Shown here one piece after another: positions 1-8,737 of a stretch of DNA of 64,000 bases; position 1 is the stretch's first letter; each line of letters begins with the position of its first letter. This stretch comes from UTBCD1 sp035545755. GTDB taxonomy: Bacteria; Bacteroidota; Bacteroidia; Chitinophagales; Chitinophagaceae. The stretch covers positions 1 to 64,000 of the forward strand of contig DASZXQ010000092.1 of NCBI GenBank assembly GCA_035545755.1, in the 5' to 3' direction. The notes beneath the pieces were generated by a model. That model did no database searches. It was not told the origin of the DNA and saw only the letters and a program-made list of their open reading frames with translations. The position numbers and the translations under genes were made by a program.

Positions 1-109
1 AGCCTCCTCTCCTGCGACGGGAAAGAATAAGAAATTGCGGAAGCAATAAGGGCCGGTTTTGCAGGTTTTTAGGATTTCAGTAATTTTTGCTTTTAAACCC
101 TTAACCTAT

Positions 110-460
110 ATGCTGAAACTGAACCTTATTTCCCTTTTGGAAAGCCGGGGCGTAGAAAATCCGCAACGATACCTGTCGGGCAAGGGGCTACCCTACTACA
201 CGGTGAGCCGCCTGGTAAATAACAAACTTGATAAGATACCGCTTGCCACTTTGGAGAAGCTATGCATGATCTGCAATTGTACACCAGATGAACTTTTTGT
301 TTGGGAGCCGGATGCTGCGACGACCGCAACTGCTGATCATCCGTTGCAAAAGCTGAAAGCAAAACCTAAAAAAGCAAACCCGGTGGACCGGATCAAGAAA
401 CTGCCGCTTGAAAAGATAGAACAGTTGCAACAGTTTATTGATGAGTTGGAGAAGAAGTAG
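110..460 (+). CDS. Small XRE-type helix-turn-helix transcriptional regulator
   Basis: A 116-residue protein whose first ~70 residues read as a Cro/XRE-like HTH domain: a leading helix, the segment YYTVSRLVNNKLDKI as turn and recognition helix, then LATLEKLCMICNCTPDELF, which is the usual last helix of such domains. The tail is basic (KPKKANPVDRIKKL) and ends in an amphipathic helix rich in Glu and Leu. The frame opens further upstream at 59, but the ATG at 110 starts directly before the HTH and removes an unnatural hydrophobic lead. It is probably a DNA-binding regulator in the cytoplasm. Its target is unknown. It sits just before the cassette-like genes, so control of them is possible but unproven. 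Confidence 0.75.
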   Translation: MLKLNLISLLESRGVENPQRYLSGKGLPYYTVSRLVNNKLDKIPLATLEKLCMICNCTPDELFVWEPDAATTATADHPLQKLKAKPKKANPVDRIKKLPLEKIEQLQQFIDELEKK

Positions 461-544
461 GAAGATGTTATTAATGCTTGTTTTTTCAAAATAGTATGAC
501 AATGGCGTAAATTTATATGTTGGCTGCAAGCTTAAATCAGCAGA

Positions 545-1147
545 ATGACTTTTGAACAAACAATATTGGCAGGAGCAATTGGTGGTTTAGTTGTAAGTAT
601 TGCTCTCCCTCTAATCTCTTACTTCTTTTTACGACTTTTCAACAAATTCTTAGTCTGCATTGAAATTGATGAAAGAGATGAGACCAATTATAAAGTCCAT
701 AACATAAAAGTGTATAATCATTCATTAACTACTTTAAAAAATATCATTGTACATGTATCAATTGACAATCATAAAAACGATATAGTCAAAGATTCAAGAA
801 TATCAATGTTTTGCTCAGATGCCAAAGTTGACAGAGGAATGCTTTCTTGGTCAAAAAATATTGATGACAAAAACTTGCCCCAAATTGATATTAATCAAGG
901 TGAGATTCAAGATATAAATCTAATTAGATACCATATAAGCAATCCGGATAATGCGATTGAAGTTGCTTCTGAACAGGGATTTTTTGAAGAATCCAATGCT
1001 CCTGAAAAGCCAAAACGAAAATGCAGGGTCTTGTTAAATGGAAATCGAAGCTATAAACTTAAATTAATAATAACAGGCGAAAATATTTGGCCCAAAAGAA
1101 AGACATACAAATTTGATCATGAACAGAAAAAACTTACTCGTAAATAA
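545..1147 (+). CDS. Hypothetical membrane-anchored protein, cassette-like gene 1
   Basis: I do not recognise this 200-residue protein. Residues ~8-32 form one hydrophobic helix (AGAIGGLVVSIALPLISYFF), so it is probably anchored in the inner membrane. The rest is a soluble, beta-rich, charged domain with KVHNIKVYNHSLTTLKNI, reminiscent of Ig-like modules but not assignable by eye. Base composition is clearly more A+T-rich than nearby housekeeping genes, which suggests transfer. It is followed after 27 nt by the first copy of a 62-bp repeat that recurs after the next gene, so gene plus repeat look like a cassette. No partner or function can be inferred. Confidence 0.6.
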   Translation: MTFEQTILAGAIGGLVVSIALPLISYFFLRLFNKFLVCIEIDERDETNYKVHNIKVYNHSLTTLKNIIVHVSIDNHKNDIVKDSRISMFCSDAKVDRGMLSWSKNIDDKNLPQIDINQGEIQDINLIRYHISNPDNAIEVASEQGFFEESNAPEKPKRKCRVLLNGNRSYKLKLIITGENIWPKRKTYKFDHEQKKLTRK

Positions 1148-1174
1148 GCCTAAATACAACAAGTAGCTTTCTGC

Positions 1175-1236
1175 TATGCTTGCCAACGAATAAAAAATCA
1201 TCGATGTTTTATAATCGAACAGCAACAAAGGCGTAA
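1175..1236. repeat. 62-bp direct repeat, copy 1
   Basis: Starts with TATGCT and ends with GGCGTAA, and matches 1796-1857 at 54 of 62 positions without gaps. The shared core is TCATCGATG followed by TTTATAA and CGAACAGCAACAAA. It lies just downstream of one orphan gene and just upstream of the next. A short look-alike (ACAATGGCGTAA, 499-510) precedes the first gene. Confidence 0.8.
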
Positions 1237-1242
1237 TTAACT

Positions 1243-1755
1243 ATGACTCGACTCACCAAAACAATTCTTGCAACCGGGATTATTCTTTTAGTGTATAGTT
1301 ATTTATGCCGTATGTTAAAATTTAATTTCTTTTGGGACAGTAAGCCAATTGGCTGGATTGTCTTAGCTATCGCATTACTTTTTTATTGGATTGACTTAGG
1401 CAAAACAAGAAGACGACAAGGAAAAAAAATAGTTTGGGTGACAATAGGAATTTGTTTTTTAGTTTTTGGTTTGATCGTTCTACCAGTTGCAATTTTTATG
1501 CTCAAAACCTCTGATGCTTATGTTGCCGCAACGGAATATTTGAAATCAGATCCAAAGTTCAAAGATGAATTTGGTGATATCAATGGTTTCGGGCTAATTC
1601 CAACAGGCTCAGTTCAGACCACAACAATGAATGGTGCTGAATCTGGTAGTGCCACTTTTGAATTAATCATTAAAGGAGATAAGAAATATAAGGATGTCAC
1701 AATCCATTTGAAAAAAACTCCAGACACATTTTGGACAGTAATGGATATTAAATGA
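1243..1755 (+). CDS. Hypothetical membrane protein with Coa1-like C-terminal domain, cassette-like gene 2
   Basis: A 170-residue protein with three predicted membrane helices (about residues 7-22, 35-48 and 63-87) and a C-terminal extracytoplasmic domain of ~75 residues. That domain, with AATEYLKSDPKF then SGSATFELIIKGDKK and a final VTIHLKKTPDTFW, resembles the cytochrome-oxidase assembly factor 1 (Coa1) type domain found in many small bacterial membrane proteins. I assign this by pattern only. The gene is A+T-rich and is bracketed by the two 62-bp repeats, so it has the layout of a mobile cassette. Its function is unknown, and a role in respiratory assembly should not be assumed. Confidence 0.6.
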   Translation: MTRLTKTILATGIILLVYSYLCRMLKFNFFWDSKPIGWIVLAIALLFYWIDLGKTRRRQGKKIVWVTIGICFLVFGLIVLPVAIFMLKTSDAYVAATEYLKSDPKFKDEFGDINGFGLIPTGSVQTTTMNGAESGSATFELIIKGDKKYKDVTIHLKKTPDTFWTVMDIK

Positions 1756-1795
1756 ATACTACAGCAACTGCTGTTAACATGGGGGTTTTCTATGA

Positions 1796-1857
1796 TATGC
1801 TTATTGACGAATAAAAACTCATCGATGCTTTATAACCGAACAGCAACAAAAGCGTAA
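1796..1857. repeat. 62-bp direct repeat, copy 2
   Basis: Second copy of the element at 1175-1236 (8 mismatches in 62). It follows the second orphan gene by 40 nt, as copy 1 follows the first by 27 nt. A short perfect inverted repeat (ACAGCA AC TGCTGT, 1761-1774) lies between the stop codon and the repeat. Confidence 0.8.
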
Positions 1858-1882
1858 AATAATTCAACTAAGCCGGAATACC

Positions 1883-2077
1883 TTAATGTCCTCTTTTATA
1901 AACGTCTATTTCAAAATTAATGCCCGGAGGAATTGGCCGGTGACGACGCTCATACCATGGCCTGGTATGATGATGATACCTATGATAATAATGCGTCTCG
2001 TAACAACCCGGTAAACAAAAAACCAGAACGAAAACAAAAAGAGAGATACCTGCAATATTTCTCAGCTTATTTTTCAT
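1883..2077 (-). CDS. Small His/Tyr-rich predicted lipoprotein
   Basis: A 64-residue precursor. The ATG at 2077 gives MKNKLRN, a hydrophobic stretch and the lipobox CLPGC, so Cys at about residue 25 would be lipidated after signal peptidase II cleavage. The mature part is tiny and rich in His, Tyr and Arg (HYYHRYHHHTRPWYERRHRP), which could bind metal, though that is inference. The frame stays open ten codons further upstream, but that adds residues before the signal peptide. It is convergent with the cassette-like genes and has no recognisable family. It is probably a real small envelope protein because the lipoprotein signal is complete. Confidence 0.6.
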   Translation of the reverse strand: MKNKLRNIAGISLFVFVLVFCLPGCYETHYYHRYHHHTRPWYERRHRPIPPGINFEIDVYKRGH

Positions 2078-2176
2078 ATGAGAAGTTTTATAAACAATAT
2101 TAACCAAAATCCTGCCAATATGATAGACTAAGCTTTTCTAATATGTCTTTTTCACTTTAGTGTTATATTTATAGTA

Positions 2177-2662
2177 ATGAGCAAAGACCAAACAAAAGAT
2201 CTTTTGAAATTTTTGAAGCCTTTCGGTAAAGACATTGTCGAACTGGTATTATGGCTTCGTGAATTCACATGGGATCTATATCCCCAAACCAATGAACTGA
2301 TCTACGACAACTACAATGCAGTGGCATTTGGCTGGTCGCCGACAGACCGGGTGGGACATATATTCTGTTCTATTGCCGTGGGAAGAACCAGCAACAATGT
2401 GCATTTTGGTTTTTACTGGGGCAGTGAACTTTCCGATCCTGAAAAACTATTATTAGGCGAAGGCAATCAATACCGCTATATCCTGGTCACGGATAAAAAG
2501 AAATTCCCGAAAGCCTATATCAAAAAATTAGTGAAGGAGGCTTATGCGAATTCACTAGCCAAAGTGAAAGACAAAAAACAGATCCTGCATGGGCAAACCA
2601 TTGTGAAATCTGTTTCCGATAAAAAACGAGAGCGAAAAAACACATCTGCCAAAAAGAAATAA
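2177..2662 (+). CDS. DUF1801 domain-containing protein
   Basis: A 161-residue cytoplasmic protein of the DUF1801 type: a start with RDIVELVLWLR-like helices, then LIYDNYNAVAFGWSP and VHFGFYWGSELSDPEKLLLG, which is the usual beta-strand core of the family, and a lysine-rich C-terminal tail (KKRERKNTSAKKK). The family is widespread in Bacteroidota and has no established biochemical role. The gene stands alone between the small lipoprotein on the other strand and the broken GH95 gene. The start ATG at 2177 follows an A+T-rich region with no clear Shine-Dalgarno site, as is usual here. Confidence 0.75.
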   Translation: MSKDQTKDLLKFLKPFGKDIVELVLWLREFTWDLYPQTNELIYDNYNAVAFGWSPTDRVGHIFCSIAVGRTSNNVHFGFYWGSELSDPEKLLLGEGNQYRYILVTDKKKFPKAYIKKLVKEAYANSLAKVKDKKQILHGQTIVKSVSDKKRERKNTSAKKK

Positions 2663-2704
2663 TGATTAGCCGGTGATCCCTTTATTATACTTAACACATA
2701 ACCG

Positions 2705-5164
2705 ATGAAACAATTTTTCTTTTTCTCTTTGCTATTCATACCGATCATCGGTTTTTCCCAAAATAAACCTGGCTTAAAGCTTTGGTATGATCATCCATCC
2801 GGCACTACCTGGGAAAATGCATTGCCCATCGGGAACGGAAGATTAGGAGCAATGATATATGGGAATGTGGATACAGAAACCATTCAACTAAATGAAAATA
2901 CAGTGTGGAGCGGCAGCCCGAATCGTAATGACAACCCGTTGGCCTTAGATTCTCTTTCAGAAATACGGCAACTGATATTTGATGGCAAACAAAAACAAGC
3001 GGCACAACTGGCAAACAAAGCCATCATCAGTAAAAAATCACAAGGCCAAATGTTTGAACCGGTGGGCAGCCTGTGTCTTGCATTTGACGGAGATAAAAAT
3101 TACACAAGCTATTACCGTGACCTGGATATTGAAAGAGCTGTTGCAAAAACTGTTTATACAACAGGAAATGTTACTTATACCAGAGAGGTGTTAGCATCTT
3201 TTCCAGACCGGGTGATCGTAATGCATTTAACGGCGAGCAAGCCACACAGTATCTCTTTCACCGCATTTTTTTCAACACCTCAACCGAAAGCAGCAATTAA
3301 AACAACTTCAAAAAAAGAATTGACCATTTCCGGCACCACCATAGATCATGAAACCGTGGAAGGAAAAATCAGATTTAAAGGAATTGCAAAGTTTAAAACC
3401 GAAGGTGGTTCACTTTCATCAACGGATACTTCCGTTACTGTAAAAGATGCGAATGCAGTGACGATCTATATTTCTATTGCGACCAACTTTAATAATTATC
3501 ATGACATCAGCGGAAATGAAAATGAAAGAGCAGCATCTTTTTTGAATAAAGCCTATTCAAAATCCTTTGCTGATATTGAAAAGGCACATATTACAGCATA
3601 TCAAAAATATTTTAACAGAGTAACATTAGATCTCGGAACAACTGATGCGGCAAATCTTCCGACAGATGAACGATTGAAAAACTTCGATTCAACAAACGAT
3701 CCGCAGTTTGTGACACTTTACTACCAGTTTGGAAGATACCTGTTGATCTCATCTTCACAACCTGGTGGTCAGCCTGCCACTTTGCAAGGCATATGGAATA
3801 ACAAATTATTTCCACCATGGGACAGCAAGTACACAATCAACATCAATGCTGAAATGAATTACTGGCCTGTTGAAAAAACAAATCTTGCTGAATTGGATGA
3901 ACCATTTATTCAAATGGTAAAAGATATGTCTGTTACCGGACAACAAACTGCACATGATATGTATGGCGCCAGAGGTTGGATGGCACATCATAATACAGAT
4001 ATATGGCGCATCACCGGCGCTGTTGATGGCGCTTTTTGGGGAGCCTGGAGCAATGGCGGTGGATGGACAAGTCAAAATCTGTGGCAACATTATTTATATA
4101 GCGGCGATAAAAATTTTCTTGCCTCTGTTTACCCGGTACTAAAAGGAGCAGCATTATTTTACAGGGATTATCTTATTGAGCATCCCAAATATCATTGGCT
4201 GGTAATTTGCCCGGACGAATCACCGGAGAATGAACCGAAAGCATACCAGGGTTCTTCATCGGATGCCGGTGTAACAATGACCAATCAAATTGTTTTTGAT
4301 GTTTTTAGTAATGCAATAAAGGCAGCAGCAATTTTGAATAAAGACAAATTGTTTGCAGATACACTACAAAAATTACGCAGTCGTTTGGCCCCGATGCATA
4401 TTGGTCAATATGGACAATTGCAGGAATGGCTGGATGATGTGGACGATCCAAACGATCACCATCGTCATATTTCGCATTTATATGGTTTGTTTCCTTCGAA
4501 TCAAATTTCTCCCTATCGAACTCCCGAATTATATAGCGCAGCAAAAAATACATTGATCCAGCGAGGCGATATATCTACCGGTTGGAGTATGGGATGGAAA
4601 GTGAATTGATGGGCAAAGATGCAGGACGGCAATCATGCATATAAATTAATCCGGGATCAACTAACGCCTGTTGGCACTAATGAAGGCGGAGGCGGAACCT
4701 ATAATAATTTGTTCGATGCGCATCCTCCTTTCCAAATAGATGGTAACTTTGGATGTACTTCGGGCATAACCGAAATGCTGATGCAAAGCGAAGACGGTGA
4801 TTTATGCTTATTACCAGCTTTGCCTGATGTGTGGCAAACCGGGGACATTACTGGTTTGCGTACAATTGGTGGTTTTGAAATTGTACAAATGCAATGGAAA
4901 GATGGTAAAGTGATAAAAGCCGTTATCAAATCAACGATCGGTGGTAATCTTCGCCTGAGAGTTCCCAATGAAATGAAGTTGAGCAACGGCGCTGTTTTGA
5001 AAGAAGCAACAGGTGTTAATACAAATCCTTTTTTTCAAACAGAAAAAACTGCAACGCCGGTCATATCCAATAAAGCTACCATCACTTTACCGCAACTGAA
5101 GCCAACATGGCTGTATGATGTACCCACCATTGCGGGCAAAACGTACACGTTTGTGTTGTTATAA
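2705..5164 (+). pseudogene. GH95-type alpha-L-fucosidase gene interrupted by one in-frame TGA
   Basis: An 820-codon reading frame for a secreted family 95 glycoside hydrolase (alpha-L-fucosidase or alpha-L-galactosidase). A signal peptide (to about IIGFSQN) is followed by the N-terminal domain with LPIGNGRLGAMIYG. The catalytic (alpha/alpha)6 barrel has NINAEMNYWP (Asn379 and Asn381), CPDESPENEP (Glu508, likely the general acid by comparison with AfcA of Bifidobacterium) and QIDGNFGCTSGITEM (Asp679), and a C-terminal beta domain follows. A single TGA at 4607-4609 sits where the family has Leu in GWSMGWKVN-L-WA. The frame is unchanged on both sides and no other lesion is visible. The upstream part would end before part of the active site, so the product is probably inactive unless the stop is read through or is a sequencing error. 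Confidence 0.85.
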
Positions 5165-5251
5165 ATATTGAGAAGAAAAATAATAACGGTTTTTTGAAAA
5201 GGGCTGAAAGTCTTTTACTCATCGTTTTAATTTTTTCCGTTTTCTTTGCAG

Positions 5252-5827
5252 ATGCCTTTTGTTCAGAATAAGATCATTATTATCACTGCTCCTTCCGGTG
5301 CCGGTAAAACTTCCATCACTAAATATTTACTGAAAACATTTCCGGACAAATTGAGCTTTTCGGTATCTGCTGCTACAAGACCGCCAAGAAGCTATGAGCA
5401 AAACGGGAAGGATTACTATTTTATCAGCACCGAAGAATTCCGGCAGAAAATCCAACATGCTGAATTTGCAGAATGGGAAATGGTGTATGAAGGAAAATAT
5501 TATGGTACGTTGAAAATTGAACTGCAGCGCATCTGGAATGATAATAAAACACCCTTATTGGATATTGATGTGAAAGGCGCCATTCATGTGCAGCAGCAAT
5601 ACCGCGATAATTGTTTATCACTTTTTATTCAGCCACCTTCTATAGATGAATTGAAAAAAAGATTAGAATCAAGAGGCACCGAATCAGCAGAATCACTCCA
5701 GGCAAGGCTTAATAAATCCGCTTACGAATTATCCTTTCACGATCATTTTGACCACATTATTGTCAATGATGATCTCGACAGAGCCTGTAAAGAAGCAGAA
5801 GGGATCATTACAAGGTTTTTGCAGTAA
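5252..5827 (+). CDS. gmk: Guanylate kinase
   Basis: A 191-residue enzyme converting GMP and ATP to GDP and ADP in the cytoplasm, an essential step in GTP and dGTP supply. The P-loop APSGAGKTS lies at residues 13-21, followed by the GMP-binding segment SAATRPPRSYEQNGKDYYF and later LLDIDVKGAIHVQQQ, and RLESRGTES in the lid. Length matches the family. The ATG at 5252 is preferred over the in-frame TTG at 5246. A -7-like TTTCTTTG ends three bases before this ATG, suggesting a very short or absent leader. It is followed by the GldE-like gene. Confidence 0.95.
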   Translation: MPFVQNKIIIITAPSGAGKTSITKYLLKTFPDKLSFSVSAATRPPRSYEQNGKDYYFISTEEFRQKIQHAEFAEWEMVYEGKYYGTLKIELQRIWNDNKTPLLDIDVKGAIHVQQQYRDNCLSLFIQPPSIDELKKRLESRGTESAESLQARLNKSAYELSFHDHFDHIIVNDDLDRACKEAEGIITRFLQ

Positions 5828-5917
5828 ACAACCTGCCTTATTATCTGTTATCATTTGTAGTTTTTGCTACGTATATCTACAATCCATCGTCAATAAACTC
5901 TTTTCTATCTTTACTGC

Positions 5918-7168
5918 ATGATGGACTGGAAAACGATAACATGGTTTGTGTTGACGCTGCTGCTGATGGGTTTTTTTGCCGGCATTGAAATGGCTTTTTA
6001 CAGTGCTAATCGTTTGAGTATTGAGCTTCGCAAAAAACAAGGTGGCGCCAGTGGCCAGATACTGGGCCGTTTTGTAGAATCACCTGCACGATTCCTCGGC
6101 ACTACATTGATCGGCTTTAATATCTTCCTGGTATTTCTCGGGTTGCAGGTGAGCAATGTGTTGCGCCCTATCTGGCATTATTTGCATGTGGGTTCCAACC
6201 TGGTTCATATACTGGTGGAAATATCAATTGCCACCTTCATTGTATTAGTGTTCACTGAATTTATTCCCCGTGCAATCTTCCGGGCAAGAAGCACTACAAT
6301 GCTGAGCCGGATGGCTTTTGTGACTGACTTTTTTTACCAGATGTTTTATCCGCTGGCTTCTGGATTGATCCGCCTTGCTGAGTGGATGCTGAAATATATT
6401 TTCAACGTTCGTTTTGATAAAACCAAAGAAGCATTCAAGCGCAGCGACCTTAAAAATCTTTTTCAGCAAAATATTGATGAAGAGAAACAGGAGCGCAATA
6501 CACAGTTGCTGGAAAATGCGCAGGAATTGCCGAAAATCAAGATCCGCCAGTGCCTTGTTCCCCGCAAAGAGATCATGGGACTGGATATCCAGTCTTCGAT
6601 GGAAGAGGTGCGGAAAAAATTTTCAGCGACCAAGCTCAGTAAGCTGATTGTTTTTAAAAATGATATTGACCATATTGCAGGATATATTCATCAACTGGAC
6701 CTTTTTCAAAAGCCGGCTACCGTGGAATCGATTTTATTGCCCATACCGGCAGTACCGGAAAGCATGAGCGCCAGCGACCTGATCAGCAAATTCAGCCGGG
6801 AACGAAAAAGCATTGCCTGGGTAGTGGATGAATTTGGCGGCACAGCCGGCATCATTACAATGGAAGACGTGCTGGAAGAATTATTCGGTGAAATAAAAGA
6901 TGAATACGACACAGAAAAATTCATAGAAAAACAGGTAGCTGAGAACGAATACATTTTTTCAGGCCGGCTGGAACTGGATTATCTTGAAGAAAAATATGGT
7001 TTCGATTTCCCGAGAGAAAAATCGGAAACATTATCCGGGTACATTATCAACTACACCGAAACAATACCCCGGCAGAAGGAACGCATCATCATTGATGATT
7101 ACGAATTTGAAATTGTCAGCGTAAGCGACACCCGGATCGAATTGGTGAAAATGAAAAAGCTGAAATAG
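5918..7168 (+). CDS. GldE/CorC-type membrane protein with CBS domains
   Basis: A 416-residue CNNM/HlyC-CorC family protein. About residues 5-180 are the membrane DUF21 domain (GFFAGIEMAFYSANRLSIEL). Two CBS modules follow (CLVPRKEIMGLDI, then SIAWVVDEFGGTAGIITMED), and the C-terminal CorC/HlyC transporter-associated domain ends near residue 410 (FSGRLELDYLEE). The family includes Mg2+/Co2+ efflux proteins. In Bacteroidota the close form is annotated as gliding-motility-associated GldE, which I cannot confirm without gliding genes nearby. A TATCTTTA box ends four bases before the ATG. Confidence 0.85.
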   Translation: MMDWKTITWFVLTLLLMGFFAGIEMAFYSANRLSIELRKKQGGASGQILGRFVESPARFLGTTLIGFNIFLVFLGLQVSNVLRPIWHYLHVGSNLVHILVEISIATFIVLVFTEFIPRAIFRARSTTMLSRMAFVTDFFYQMFYPLASGLIRLAEWMLKYIFNVRFDKTKEAFKRSDLKNLFQQNIDEEKQERNTQLLENAQELPKIKIRQCLVPRKEIMGLDIQSSMEEVRKKFSATKLSKLIVFKNDIDHIAGYIHQLDLFQKPATVESILLPIPAVPESMSASDLISKFSRERKSIAWVVDEFGGTAGIITMEDVLEELFGEIKDEYDTEKFIEKQVAENEYIFSGRLELDYLEEKYGFDFPREKSETLSGYIINYTETIPRQKERIIIDDYEFEIVSVSDTRIELVKMKKLK

Positions 7169-7218
7169 CCTTTAAAATCCATTAACCCGGGAATCACATC
7201 CGGAAAGCTTTGCCTCCT

Positions 7219-7226
7219 TATCTTTG
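7219..7226 (+). promoter_or_regulatory. Possible -7 box upstream of tatC
   Basis: TATCTTTG matches the Bacteroidota -7 consensus TAnnTTTG exactly, 21 nt before the chosen tatC start. No good TTTG -33 element is seen at the usual 19-21 nt spacing, so this is tentative. Confidence 0.35.
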
Positions 7227-7247
7227 CCCCCTTAATTTTATGTGCTG

Positions 7248-8105
7248 ATGGCATTGATGGATTTTTTCAATAAGAGAAATAAGGATCCGCAGGCGGAAAT
7301 GTCTTTCATAGATCACCTGGAAGAATTGCGCTGGCATTTGATCCGTGCGGTTATTGCAGTTTTGATTGGTGCTCTAATCGTGGGAATTAAGGCTGGCTAT
7401 GTGGTAGATAAAATTTTGCTGGGACCTGCACACGATGATTTCATTACTTATGATTGGTTTTGTAAAATGGGTCATTTTTTCGGGCTGGGTAATACACTTT
7501 GCATGGGCGGTGTGAAGGCTGAATTTCTTGCCACGCAAATGACCGAGCAATTTGTTACAACATTCACTATTGCTTTTGTAGGAGGTTTTATTCTTGCTTT
7601 CCCTTATGTGTTCTGGGAGTTCTGGAAATTTGTAAAACCTGCCCTATCACCAAAAGAAGTCAAAAAAACAAGGGGTGTTATTTTCTGGGTATCATTTTTA
7701 TTCTTCCTGGGCGTAGCATTCGGTTATTATATTCTGACACCTTTTATGGTAAATTTCTATTTCAGCTACACCCTTAGTCCCATGATAAAGATCATGCCCA
7801 CTTTTTCTGATTATGTTGAAAACCTGGTTTGGACCACTGTCGGAATAGGAGTATTATTTCAAATGCCTCTCCTGGTTTCTTTGCTGGCAAGAATTGGTTT
7901 TTTAAAAGCAAGCTTCCTGAAGAAATACAGGCGGCATGCTTTTGTGATCATTATTACTGCTGCTGCTATCATCACTCCTTCTACTGATCCATTCAGCCTG
8001 ATGATCGTAACGATTCCTTTGTATGCATTATATGAGGCAAGTATCATTCTTGCATCCCGCATCAACAAACGCCAGGAACAGGAAGCAAAAGAAGAATGGA
8101 GTTAA
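7248..8105 (+). CDS. tatC: Sec-independent (twin-arginine) protein translocase TatC
   Basis: A 285-residue inner-membrane protein that binds twin-arginine signal peptides and forms the Tat translocon core. It shows the family signature SFIDHLEELRWHLIRAV at the N-terminus, six predicted membrane helices (for example FTIAFVGGFILAFPYVFWEFW and GVIFWVSFLFFLGVAFGYYI) and the C-terminal IITPSTDPFSL segment. Starts are possible at 7242 (GTG), 7248 and 7257. The ATG at 7248 is chosen and the difference is a few residues. No tatA gene is adjacent. It lies head-to-tail between the GldE-like gene and rpiB. Confidence 0.95.
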   Translation: MALMDFFNKRNKDPQAEMSFIDHLEELRWHLIRAVIAVLIGALIVGIKAGYVVDKILLGPAHDDFITYDWFCKMGHFFGLGNTLCMGGVKAEFLATQMTEQFVTTFTIAFVGGFILAFPYVFWEFWKFVKPALSPKEVKKTRGVIFWVSFLFFLGVAFGYYILTPFMVNFYFSYTLSPMIKIMPTFSDYVENLVWTTVGIGVLFQMPLLVSLLARIGFLKASFLKKYRRHAFVIIITAAAIITPSTDPFSLMIVTIPLYALYEASIILASRINKRQEQEAKEEWS

Positions 8106-8186
8106 GAAAAAAGTTCCGAGTCAGGATTCGGGAGTTCAGTAACTTTACATCAATCTATTAATCAGAATTGCATTCAACGTTTCTTT

Positions 8187-8642
8187 ATGAGCACTCCTTT
8201 TGATATGAACAAGCCGATCGCTATCGGAAGCGATCATGCAGGATTTGATTATAAAGAAGACCTGATCTCTTTTTTAGAAGGAAAAGGACTTCTCTATCAT
8301 GATCATGGCACTCATTCAAAAGATTCGGTCGACTATCCCGACTATGCCCATCCTGTCGCTTTGGCGGTTGAAAATGGAGAAGCTGCTTTCGGTATTTTGC
8401 TATGCGGTAGCGGAAACGGAGTAGCTATTACTGCCAATAAACACCAGGGAGTCCGTGCAGCGATCTGCTGGGGCGAAGAATTATCAAAACTGGCAAGAGA
8501 ACATAATGATGCGAATATCATTTGTATTCCCGCAAGATTTGTTCGTGAAGGCGATGCAGAAAAAATGGTAGAAATTTTCATGCATACAGCATTTGAAGGA
8601 GGTCGCCACCAACGCCGGGTTGAAAAGATCAGCTGCGCCTGA
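8187..8642 (+). CDS. rpiB: Ribose-5-phosphate isomerase B
   Basis: A 151-residue isomerase interconverting ribose 5-phosphate and ribulose 5-phosphate in the pentose phosphate pathway. Motifs are IAIGSDHAGFDYKE at the N-terminus, HDHGTHSKDSVDYPDYA, and the active-site stretch LLCGSGNGVAITANK, in which Cys73 should be the catalytic base. The region CWGEELSKLAREHNDANI is also typical. Length is normal for the LacAB/RpiB family. It follows tatC by ~80 nt. Allose-6-phosphate isomerase is the alternative activity in the family, but a stand-alone copy in a core region favours RpiB. Confidence 0.93.
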   Translation: MSTPFDMNKPIAIGSDHAGFDYKEDLISFLEGKGLLYHDHGTHSKDSVDYPDYAHPVALAVENGEAAFGILLCGSGNGVAITANKHQGVRAAICWGEELSKLAREHNDANIICIPARFVREGDAEKMVEIFMHTAFEGGRHQRRVEKISCA

Positions 8643-8737
8643 CATATTATTTTAATATTGGCTGCCATTTATCAAATCCCTGGTCTGCTACAACTTAATT
8701 CCCTTAAGTTTGATTATCTTTTTTTAAAACCACACAC

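Noticed and set aside
1175..1857. Classical integron attC sites
   Set aside because: The repeat ends in GGCGTAA without the required G-TT cleavage core, no R''/R' inverted pairing is seen, and no integrase gene is in the window.
4607..4660. Selenocysteine at the TGA of the GH95 gene
   Set aside because: The aligned residue is Leu, not Cys, and no SECIS-like hairpin is seen just after the codon.
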